Part shown: in pieces, positions 54,996 to 64,000 of the stretch
How the letters are laid out: every line of letters begins with the position of its first letter
How positions within the stretch are numbered: the first letter of the stretch is position 1
From: Tubiluchus corallicola
Lineage: Eukaryota > Priapulida > Priapulimorpha > Priapulimorphida > Tubiluchidae
DNA: 64,000 nt
NCBI GenBank assembly: GCA_030141605.1
Contig: JAQGDQ010000353.1
Location: forward strand, 73,787 to 137,786
Reading direction: 5' to 3'
Notes under the pieces: model-generated
Databases searched by the model: none
What the model saw: the letters and a program-made list of their open reading frames with translations, nothing else
Told to the model about the DNA's origin: nothing
Made by a program: the position numbers and the translations under genes

Positions 54996-56474
54996 GGCAT
55001 CAGAAACATGTATAAAATAACGACGTCCTTGCACATTTGCCCATCACTGTTGCATGTCATTTTGTTGGATTTTATTTTTTGGGTCTAATATTTGTCAGCT
55101 GAAAAGGTGTGTAGGAGAATGCGTAGTATTCCATCCACCCCCAAAATCCAGCTCTGGATTTTCCAGGATACATCGGATGTGTCGTCTTCACTTGACTGGG
55201 TGAGATGAGTCCTCAATGCGTCTTTTGTTCTGAGGACGTTTACCTGCACGCTGGGTCCACTGGTGCATGGGGGAGAGGGCGGATCTGATCCCGGGGCGTA
55301 CGTAGCGCAAACTTTTCCCAAGTTTGTAAAGTGCGCGCCTCTATTTAGCACTAAAATTTCTATAACTTATTAGCATATTGTATGGAAGAATTGCTAATCG
55401 AGATTCTTAAATTATTTCTAATGATTACCTGTCATCCCCCCGTCCCGTCTGCCCCCGTGCTAATAGCCAACGTTTGAGGCTGTCCGCCTTGAAAGCGAAA
55501 ACATGAAATTTATGGGCAGGACACTGATGTGATATGTGTGATATTATTGGAAGAATGTGCCATTTTTATGGAGGGGGTGAGGGAACAGGATAATTTCTAG
55601 CAAGGAAAAAGTTTTTCTGGTCAATAGTACCGATACTGATGATACAATTCAAAATTTGAAATGCTGTATGCATCTAAAATCTAAACAAAAAGCAAAATCA
55701 CAAGTCATAAGTCATTTATTCCACATTACACATTTACAATGGTTACATATACAATATCTAGTGAAAGGGCCTACAATGGATATAATACAAATAAGAAATA
55801 CTGCACAGGAAAAGCCTCAAACACTGTTCACCTATATACAAATAAAAATGTGTTGCGGGCAATCAAAAAGCAGGGCTTGTTAGATTGTCCCACACAGTGA
55901 AAGAAAAAAAAGTAATGGAGATAATCTGAAAATTTAAAGTGAATCGTGCTAAAAAAACATTAGTGCTTAAAATGGAATGATGTAATGAATGAAACTTATA
56001 TATGGGATGATATAAAAGATAGAAAGACTATTATTTGTTAATAGTATGTAAAATTAAAGTAACTTGATTAATCGGTTTTAGATGTAACCCAATCCTACGG
56101 TGTTGTTCCATGCGTGAAACTGCAGTAACATTTGCTTAGGGATAAACGTACTAACTATTATAACGGTAACGGCAGAAGTCAAAAATTTTATATTAGATGA
56201 CAGTCACAATAAATACGTAGTCAGAGGCATGCCAACTTGCGCACGTGCAAAAATATAAAATAATAAAATATTTAAAAACGCGAATTTGTGGGAATCAAAT
56301 GAAGATTTTAATGAATTGTATTTTCTTGGGGTTATAATAAAGTTATTTTCTCTTTATTTTGGGCTATTTACAAATAAAATATTATTCACGTGCCTGAAAT
56401 TTCAATCGGCTATCAATTTTTTCTATACAAAACATTTTCAATTTGAGTTGCTTTTACAAAATTAAACCCAAGTA
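54996..56474. other. No recognised gene
   Basis: Mixed sequence with a moderately GC-rich part at 55090-55330. A minus-strand frame of 88 residues there (55351-55085) matches nothing I know. Confidence 0.4.
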
Positions 56475-57013
56475 CAGGGTGTTCCATAACTCACTATACA
56501 CTTTACATTTTCTATACGTTTTTAATAAACGAAACAAAATATTTGAAAATTAGCAAAGAGATGAACCAAAACCCCGAGAAATTCTTTTAGACAATTTAGA
56601 GGAAATTTTGAAAATAATTACTACAATAGTAGGCTTGAGTGACCTCAAGAGCTTTAGAGACCAAATTCAATTGGAGCTCGGGTGTTTTGCACAGAGAAAG
56701 TCTCTCACAGCCCACGAATGATGAAGGAAGGGCAGCACCATGTTGGAAAACTACATTGTTAATAGTGAGAGAAAAGTGTGATTCATCCTGTGTTCTTAAT
56801 TTCCATTGAACTTCTGTTTATAATTCCAGACTGATTTTGCACCTTTTTTTCTAAAGTTACTGTCGTCGCCATAGCAACCGAGTTCCAGTCAAATACAAGT
56901 GCAAAGATTTGCCAAAGGCCCCTTCTGATTCACGTAAGAGATTGCTGAGATTGGAGCAAAAATTAAAAAGAAAATTAGAAATGAAAGTGTACAGTGACTT
57001 TTGAAACACCCTG
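56475..57013. mobile_element. Tc1/mariner-like non-autonomous element
   Basis: The ends cagggtgttccataactcac and gtgacttttgaaacaccctg are inverted repeats extending about 30 bp, with TA on both sides (56473-56474, 57014-57015). 'CAGGGTGTTCC' ends are common in this superfamily. The 539-bp interior has no open transposase frame. Confidence 0.85.
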
Positions 57014-57419
57014 TATCAGTCAGGCCAAATGAAAGCCCGATCTTGGATGTATAACCTGTATTGCATTAGGTATATAAGTCCCCGTTCCTGCATTTATTTC
57101 AATTTCGGATTTTCGGGAACTCAAGTATAACTTAACTCCAGGTCTGGAATCTGGAATGGAATGGAAAAGGTCTTGCACACGTGTGCTGCGCAACATGGGC
57201 CTACAACTACGTCAACAAATGGCTTTAATTATCTATTTTATTATTTTATTTCATTTACAGAATTAATAATAAGAGATGGTATTCAACTACGAAATTAACT
57301 GCAGTCACTTGGGAAGACATGAATCTGCTATGAAACTGACCATCAGTTTACATCGTAATTATGAAAATTAATACTACTAACGCCCTCTGTAACTCACATT
57401 AACCATTAGCAATATATTG

Positions 57420-57592
57420 TAATTTTTCTCGTAACTAATTCTAGTGGCCTAGCATAAGCTAGCTTCTTAGGTCTCAGCGCAGAACTCATGAATTGTATCA
57501 CAATTTTGTATTAACAAAAACTGATTATTGATGCATATGTAATGCATATGTATATTGCGAAATAAATCTATTGAATTGAATTGAATGAAGAT
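57420..57592 (+). pseudogene. LINE 3' UTR tail
   Basis: AT-rich sequence ending gcgaaataaatctattgaat followed by a (ttgaa)n tail, the typical form of a LINE 3' end; no coding part. Confidence 0.4.
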
Positions 57593-57869
57593 AGGATCAT
57601 ATTGCCGGCACCCGTTATGATCCATATTTAACAATAAAAATTAAACGATAATTTGCGTTTAGTATTCCGAGTGGAAAATTTAAAAGGTTTTACTTTGACT
57701 TTGACTACACGAGCTTTGAGATTGCAAAGCTTATCAGGGTTCGTAAGGTTTGAGATTGAACAGTACTGGCATTGCGACTCAGAATCGGGTCTTATGGTTG
57801 TTTTCTAAAGTGAAGTTATTTTTTTAATATCCATTTGATTGAGTACGTAGGAAGAGTGATGTGAATTTC

Positions 57870-58330
57870 GCATTCGCGCCACTAGTTCTTCGCTGTTACA
57901 TGCATTTCGCCCTTCGCTAGTTAGACGGGCACTAGTGCCTGCATTTCAGAAACGTATTGCACAAAAACAGGTACTTCTTGGCTCAGATGTGTTATTTTGT
58001 GACAAACTACACACGCTCGACAGCTCATGCGTGAGTACAGCAGTAAATTTGAAATTTGAATTTTTATCTTAAAACTTGCCTAGTTTTATTACAACACACT
58101 GAATATTTTACACTAGAACTGTGCTTCAATTTTCGCTTTCACAAACACGTGCAACACGCTCGTGGAATATTTTTGCTGTTAAAAATTATGTTAGTTGGTA
58201 ATGTCATCAATTGTTGGGCTGGCCGCTATTAGTTTAGTTTTTAACCTATTATTTAATTATAAGAAACTTATTATTATAGGTGTTGTATACTTGTATTGTA
58301 TACTTTTTACCGTACTTTAATTGATACGAA
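57870..58330 (+). repeat. Dispersed repeat C, copy 6
   Basis: Starts gcattcgcgccactagttct and follows the family order to caaacacgtgcaacacgctc and beyond. Confidence 0.85.
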
Positions 58331-59133
58331 AAGTCCGTTTTGCTTTAAATATTGATAAAAAGCTATGCTTGTAATTTAGGATGGAAACTTATTGCCCATT
58401 TTTTGGTCATATAAACCATTACTTCTGTAAATTGAATAGGTTAAATTTTAATTAATATAAAATAATATGGTACCATATTAAAAAAACATAAATTTTTTGA
58501 TGCAAACAGATTAAAAGTTACTAAGTTACACGTCTGTTTTTCTAGAACTGAAATAAATACCTTGCCTAAAAACTTACAACTTGCCAAGTAAGTTTCTTAG
58601 AATTCATACAAATTACAAAAGCGATTACGGAGATCTGTGGTAATCTGATTCTGCACTTGATAATCAAAGATCAAACCCCAGTGGAAACTTTTGTCCACTT
58701 TCATTGTTTTAGCAGTAAACGTGCAGAGAGATACCGCCGGGGGTCATACGTGATTAATGATTGTCCCCCCGGAGTTTCTATAATCACCAGAGACATTTAA
58801 AACCGTCATTTATAGGTTTGTCCCTAGCCCTGACAGCCGGGAACAATGGACAGGTAGCGAGCAACATTACCTGCCGATTTACTATCATTGTACATCGGCT
58901 ATCCCTATTACAGACTGTAGAGACTGTACAGGCATGCATGGATGATTCGCTGCCATGCTATTTCAAACGCATTATAGCCGTGGGTGAAAAAGCCAGGCTG
59001 TATAGAGAGCCACACAACGCTAACTGATCATCATCCAAACCCTTCCCAATAACTTCGACTCCTGGAACGGGAAACTTTTGCGAAGGAGGAACTCCGTCAG
59101 TCTGTCGACCGGGTAAACCTGGACTGAAACTAG

Positions 59134-59277
59134 TGCAGTACGAACAACTTGTGTAACAACAAGGTCAGGTCCGAGACCAGGACAGGTTTGGTCTACAATG
59201 AAACGGGCACAAACGGCAAAATCCAGTCACACGAGTTTTACTGGTTCTACGTCGAATATCACAACGCCGAGCGCAAG
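59134..59277 (+). CDS. Candidate exon of unknown gene
   Basis: An open frame of 48 codons runs from just after a TAG to a donor aag|gtaaca. The peptide ends SHEFYWFYVEYHNAERK, is rich in aromatic and charged residues, and lies in a segment (58600-59290) clearly richer in GC than its surroundings. Possible acceptors are actag at 59133 and gtgcag at 59138. I recognise no family. It could equally be part of an unknown transposon. Confidence 0.35.
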
Positions 59278-59579
59278 GTAACAACTTTTCTACCTTCTAT
59301 TATTATATGAATAACGGCGATTTATTTACTGGTGTCGACCCAGTTTTTGATCTGGGGGACTGGTCTTGGATGATTTTCTAGGACTGTAGATTTCTTGTAG
59401 TTTCTTATGTTTGCCTGTTGTTGTTGTTGTTGTTATCGCGATGGCACGTGTTTGTTTGCCAGTTGTAAACATCGGCTACTGTTATACTGTAGCACGTGGT
59501 TGTTGCTCTTTACTGGAAGGAAGAAACTCTGTTTTTTATTGAAAATTCTGTTTTTAATTTTGCGCTGTATCCACGTTTT

Positions 59580-59745
59580 ATCTGATTTTGCAAAATGACG
59601 GCCTTGAGTTTCGGCCGCCATTTTGGGAGCAGCGTTCAGGTGATGCTGTGTTAAAATGTCAGCTAGGCCGTGAGAAAGTTCCCGGCAGCTGAGAGATGCT
59701 GCGGCGATGAGCTGCCGTGAATAGCAACAGGTGGTTGTGGAATAA
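59580..59745. promoter_or_regulatory. GC-richer segment with YY1-like motif
   Basis: Contains gccgccattttggg (reverse cccaaaatggcggc), close to the YY1 core, in a locally GC-rich island with several CpGs. It might be a promoter or the end of a repeat; no transcript can be proven. Confidence 0.25.
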
Positions 59746-60076
59746 TGTCGTGCATTAATGATGCATCGGGGATAAATGAGATGCTGAGATTTTTTGCACA
59801 AAATCCGAGCTGAATAAACGGCAATTGCGCATAAATTAACATACTATTAATGAAAACTTTATAAGGATTTTTTAAAAGAGTATAAATTAACTTAACGCAG
59901 TTGTTGGTTGATGTTTACTAATATTAATAACATGATAAATATTGTGTTTAATTAACTAGATATAATAAACTTAGAATGTTTTTTAATTTAAATCCGTATT
60001 TGAGATCATATAAATTTTAAAATGGTTATAGGTATCTTACCTTTCATTGTTTTGGCAAAGTAATCATCTAGCCTTA

Positions 60077-60212
<136 letters not shown>

Positions 60213-60430
60213 GTGTATCTTGAAGGAGGCCTTGTAATTGTAGACTATCACTCTCCCAACCCAGTGTTTGTCCAAGGTTCTTTTAAATACATTTCAATAT
60301 TAGATGCGCATACCACATCGTTAAGTAAACTATTCCATATTTTTGTGTGAAAAACGATTCACTCCTACGCTTTGTTAGATCTGAGCTTGTGTAACTTTAA
60401 CGAATGGTCTCTGTTGCTGAGCACCAGTAG
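60213..60430 (-). pseudogene. LINE ORF2 C-terminal fragment
   Basis: On the minus strand two frames give HKLRSNK and then KIWNSLLNDVVCASNIEMYL, the LINE C-terminal motif (WNSLPxxVV). The (CA)n tract lies directly at its 3' side. Confidence 0.7.
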
Positions 60431-62735
60431 TACAATTAATGCAGGATAAAGAGACTGCAGCAGAAAACGCTAATTTAAAATAAATGCACAACTTATTTTG
60501 GAAAACTAAGGATAAGTTTGTATGTTTTGGGCTTAATAAAGTTTATAGTGGCAATGCCAACGTTTTAGAATCATAAGATGTCTAATATCGCAATTCAGTT
60601 GTAAGAATTTGTGCTTTCTTAGCGTAGTTTAGCGAAATTTAGGCCTACGGGTGTTACATTCCTACATTTGATTACTGTATTGTCTGGCACAATCTCTTGG
60701 TGGGGAAACAATGATAAAATAGTTTAGATTTTTTTAGTAATTGTAATAGATAACATAACGAAACGTACTGCTGCTGCTGATAGCATTTGCAAAGTAACGT
60801 AAGTCTACCAAGAAAACATTATTACTAATAACATACTCTAACAACGTAACAGAAAATACTTTAAACTCGTTTTTACACGATTCCATCCGGAGATCTTATA
60901 CGCCGGCCTGGGCAAAAGCGGGTACCATTTTTAATGCCTTTGCCTTTAACTCACAAACTTTGATGTATAAAGTGTCGAAATGCACGTGTTTAATGCAAGG
61001 AAATCATATATTGTTTGTGGTATTGACTACTTATAATCTAATTTTGCTATACTTATGAAATTATTAAGGGTGAGAGTATGTAAATTTTTCACAATTTGCT
61101 GATAGCAAGTATTCGTACTGTATTATATTTCGGCGTAGAATATTTTGTCGTACTAATGATTACAGTAGTGATCATTTGATTTTTAACTAAATTTTAATTT
61201 AATTTTATTTTCTTACCTTTATTTTCTTTTATTGTTCATGACCGATAAGTTACTGTATAGTGTGAAAATGTGTATGTAAAATTATATATATATAATTTAA
61301 GAATAATTTATATATATATAATTTCACAATTGCTAGTTACATGGTGATATCGCTTACTCTACAATTTTAATATATAATTTATTACTATAATAATTTTATA
61401 GCTGTTTAGTTTTTCCGCCACCCTCCCCCTGAGCCTATATTTTGCCATCATAAATATGAAAATAATTGATTATTGTGTAAGAGAAAAATAAATAGTTAGC
61501 ATCTGAACTCGCGACCTTCAAGATTCAAACGAACGCGCTGTTTTTAAGCAGTTATTTAAGAGAACTCGAAGATAAAAGTGCATTTACGAAGTCTTAACAT
61601 TGCTGAGTTCGCTGAAGGACTTAAACTTCCTGTAACTGAAAGCATTGATAAATTAAAATGGAATACAAGCAGCATAGTCAGCAAAACTGCAATGGCTGCT
61701 GTGATCTTGCTCAGCTTCGTTATGCTATAGATAAATTAACGTAACAGTTATTCCTAAAGCGTTAAATATCCTAGTGTGAAATTTTCTGCACTGTCTAATA
61801 TCGTGTAGAGAAACCATGCATTTGAAATTTGCTCTTACGTGCTACAAACTTTTCAAAACTAACAGTGGCTCCATTTACTATTCGCTTAAAATATCAAACT
61901 AAATGTATAAGCATTTATTTCAATGATAGTTAGTAGATGGTTAGTTTCAATGATAAGCAAAGTTAGTAGAACTATTTTATTTTATATGCTAATATGATCC
62001 ACCTGTGATAAATTCTTGAATAGAATAATGAATGGACTGTAGATTTTATTATTTTCTGCTACCTAGTTTTTGTATTAATCATTGTATTTATAGACAATAA
62101 ACTATACTACTACCACTACTAAAAATTTTCAAGAACTTCGAATGGGAAATGTCGATATTATGATTGCCTATCTGAAATAGTTAATACGTCGAGGGTTCTT
62201 TTATACGTTTGTTTGCTGTTAAGTCCTGCATTTTCTAATACAGGACTTTTCTGTTACGTAAGAATTACCTGTAAAGTGTTAAAAATTTGAAAGTCGAACT
62301 TCAAAACTTCGAATAAGAAGTGTCGATATTATGTGACTGCCTATCTAAAATAGTTAATGCATCTTTCGTATTTTTGTATTTGTTTGCTGCTAAGTCATGA
62401 ATTTTCTCATACAGGTTTTAGTTTCATTAATAACTATGCGAAGCTTTTTTATGCATTTTTACAGCATTCTTGCAGCCTCTTTTATGTTTCTTTAACCTCT
62501 TTCACGTTTTTGCTGTGAATTTCTGTGGGTGGGCTGGCGTGACGCGAGTTTTGACCCTTTGCCTTCCGATATTATCATAGGCGGGAAGAATTAAAACTTT
62601 AAAAGGGAAGTTTCCAGATAATATTAGAATCGTACGAAGTTCTAAGAATAATTTATCAAAACCAAGATTATTTCTCAAGTTTTGACATTAAACGAATTTC
62701 TTTTAACGAAACTTTTAATAATTTTGCGCTTGATT
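60431..62735. other. Long AT-rich stretch without recognised genes
   Basis: A short palindrome (aaattatatatatataattt) is near 61283-61327, a diverged tRNA-like segment on the minus strand near 61500-61560, and a LINE-like tail (gacaataaactatactacta) near 62093. No exons recognised. Confidence 0.45.
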
Positions 62736-62817
62736 TAAGTCAATGCAAGTTTGTTTACTGCTACTCTCTGACACTTTGCGGTTAGTTAAGGACTTGAGAT
62801 TTTTTAGAAGTGATGCA

Positions 62818-63195
62818 CAGGTTGATCACCTCTTTTACCAGGAATGGGACTGTATACCCCGGGGCGCAGTTATCTACTGCCATGCTTGCACCTCTGCGGC
62901 CCCATATTCTCGGAGACGCCTTTTTGAATAACAATGTTTAAAGGTAGAATTATTCCCCGATTCAGGATGTGAGGTTCTGTACGTGAATACCATCCCGGGC
63001 TATTTGCGTGCATTCGACTGTGACTCGGCTGAGTGGCTGTCAGATTACGCGCTACTGTTTGGGTGAGGACGATGGAAAATTTGATAGGGGGTGGGTAGTT
63101 GGAGGAGCTCCTTTGGTGTCTTCTAAACGACGCATAGACGGGTTACTAGAGTTGTGTACGTTCAAAAATAGAAAGCAGCATCACTGGCCAAAATC
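62818..63195 (+). pseudogene. Coding-like segment, unrecognised, with one in-frame stop
   Basis: From a possible acceptor (gatgcacag, 62820) one frame stays open for about 80 codons except for a TAA at 62929-62931: VDHLFYQEWDCIPRGAVIYC, then after the stop GCEVLYVNTIPGYLRAFDCD and LSDYALLFG up to a donor-like gg|gtgagg at 63063. A possible internal acceptor (gattcag at 62965) would skip the stop. A second frame continues to a donor-like cact|gtaagtg near 63199. It could be two exons or a dead coding relic. I recognise no domain. Confidence 0.35.
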
Positions 63196-63514
63196 ACTGT
63201 AAGTGATCCATTTACCTGTGACTTTTTCACCTGGATTTGTTTCGTTCGAGAGAGACAAAAATTCGTGTTTTAGTTGTAATATCTGTAATATTGGTTGTAT
63301 TAGCTGTAATAATTGTGAAAAATTCGTGTTTCAGTTGTATTATCTTTCTGTGATTTTTTTCCAACGTCGCGCTTCTTCATTGTTTTAGCTGTTTTCTATT
63401 TACTATTTTTTAATTTTACCCTTTATTAATTTTTATATTAATTTAACCGTTAAAATTTTTTACTTTATCGTTATTGTAAATATACATGTAATCATATTGG
63501 TCGTAATGACAATA

Positions 63515-63778
63515 AAAACACTACTACTGCTGCTGCTACTGCTACTACTGCTACTACTGCTGCTGCTGCTGCTACTACTTCTACTACTGCTGCTACTACT
63601 GCTACTACTGCTGCTGCTACTACTACTACTACTGCTGCTACTGCTGCTGCTGCTACTACTGCTGCTGCTGCTATTGCTGCTGCTGCTGCTACTGCAACAA
63701 CAACAGCAACAACAACAGATACTACAACAGCTACAACTACAGCTACAACTACAGCAACAACAGCTACTACTACTACTA
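63515..63778. repeat. (CTG/CTA)n trinucleotide tract
   Basis: Begins just after gacaataaaaacactactac, a LINE-like 3' tail, and runs as ctg/cta then caa/cag triplets. Poly-Leu, poly-Ser and poly-Val/Ala frames are spurious. Confidence 0.97.
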
Positions 63779-64000
63779 TGAACGTTCGTGGACAATTAAG
63801 TTTTTGTGAAGGCAATGCAGGTATACAAATCCAGGTAAAAATTACAGACAAAAAATTCACAGAAAGAAGGCACAGGAAAAAGGTACGGGAAAAAAGAAAT
63901 AACCTTGAGTCTAATTCTAAAACTGTACATTCTTGTTGCTATGTTCTTTCTTCTGTGGTTTTTTACCTGTGACTTTTTTACCTGTGATTTCCTTACCTGT

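Overview
The window looks like nuclear DNA of an invertebrate animal. It is AT-rich, intron-rich and very repeat-rich, has no bacterial-style gene packing, and carries metazoan transposons. I cannot place the phylum with confidence from sequence alone; a lophotrochozoan or an invertebrate deuterostome would both fit.

One gene can be read with confidence. It is a class B1 (secretin-family) G-protein-coupled receptor on the + strand between 12027 and 41667. I find ten exons whose splice sites (all AG/GT) and phases (1,0,2,0,1,0,2,0,0) join into one uninterrupted frame of 420 residues plus stop. It has the hormone-binding ectodomain (five of its six cysteines), all seven membrane segments and a short Ser/Thr-rich tail. 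It most resembles the calcitonin/DH31/PDF receptor branch. The exon or exons with the start codon, signal peptide and first ectodomain cysteine were not found.

Almost everything else is repeats. From the left: a LINE 3' relic and a 104-bp satellite (about 200-1640); TIR elements, an 11-codon minisatellite and a LINE tail with an 87-bp tandem repeat (2640-5760); simple-sequence tracts and TTAA-flanked MITEs (6300-11900). The receptor introns then hold a nested TA-flanked MITE, a solo-LTR candidate (15563-15913), a hAT element carrying a TTAA MITE (19804-20730), a 72-bp tandem array inside a MITE, a 5S rRNA-derived SINE nested in another repeat (24812-25362), two inverted hAT copies, two TTAA elements that may share a decayed coding region, a 200-bp near-perfect palindrome and very long microsatellites. 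Downstream (41700-64000) are further copies of the same families, a 5'-truncated LINE nested in a MITE (52208-54721), a Tc1/mariner-like element (56475-57013), and two stretches of unrecognised coding-like sequence (59134-59277 and 62818-63195).

The strongest themes are clear insertion histories (nested elements with target duplications) and the repeated sight of long microsatellites directly at LINE 3' tails. I saw no defence locus, CRISPR array, biosynthetic cluster or other multi-gene system.
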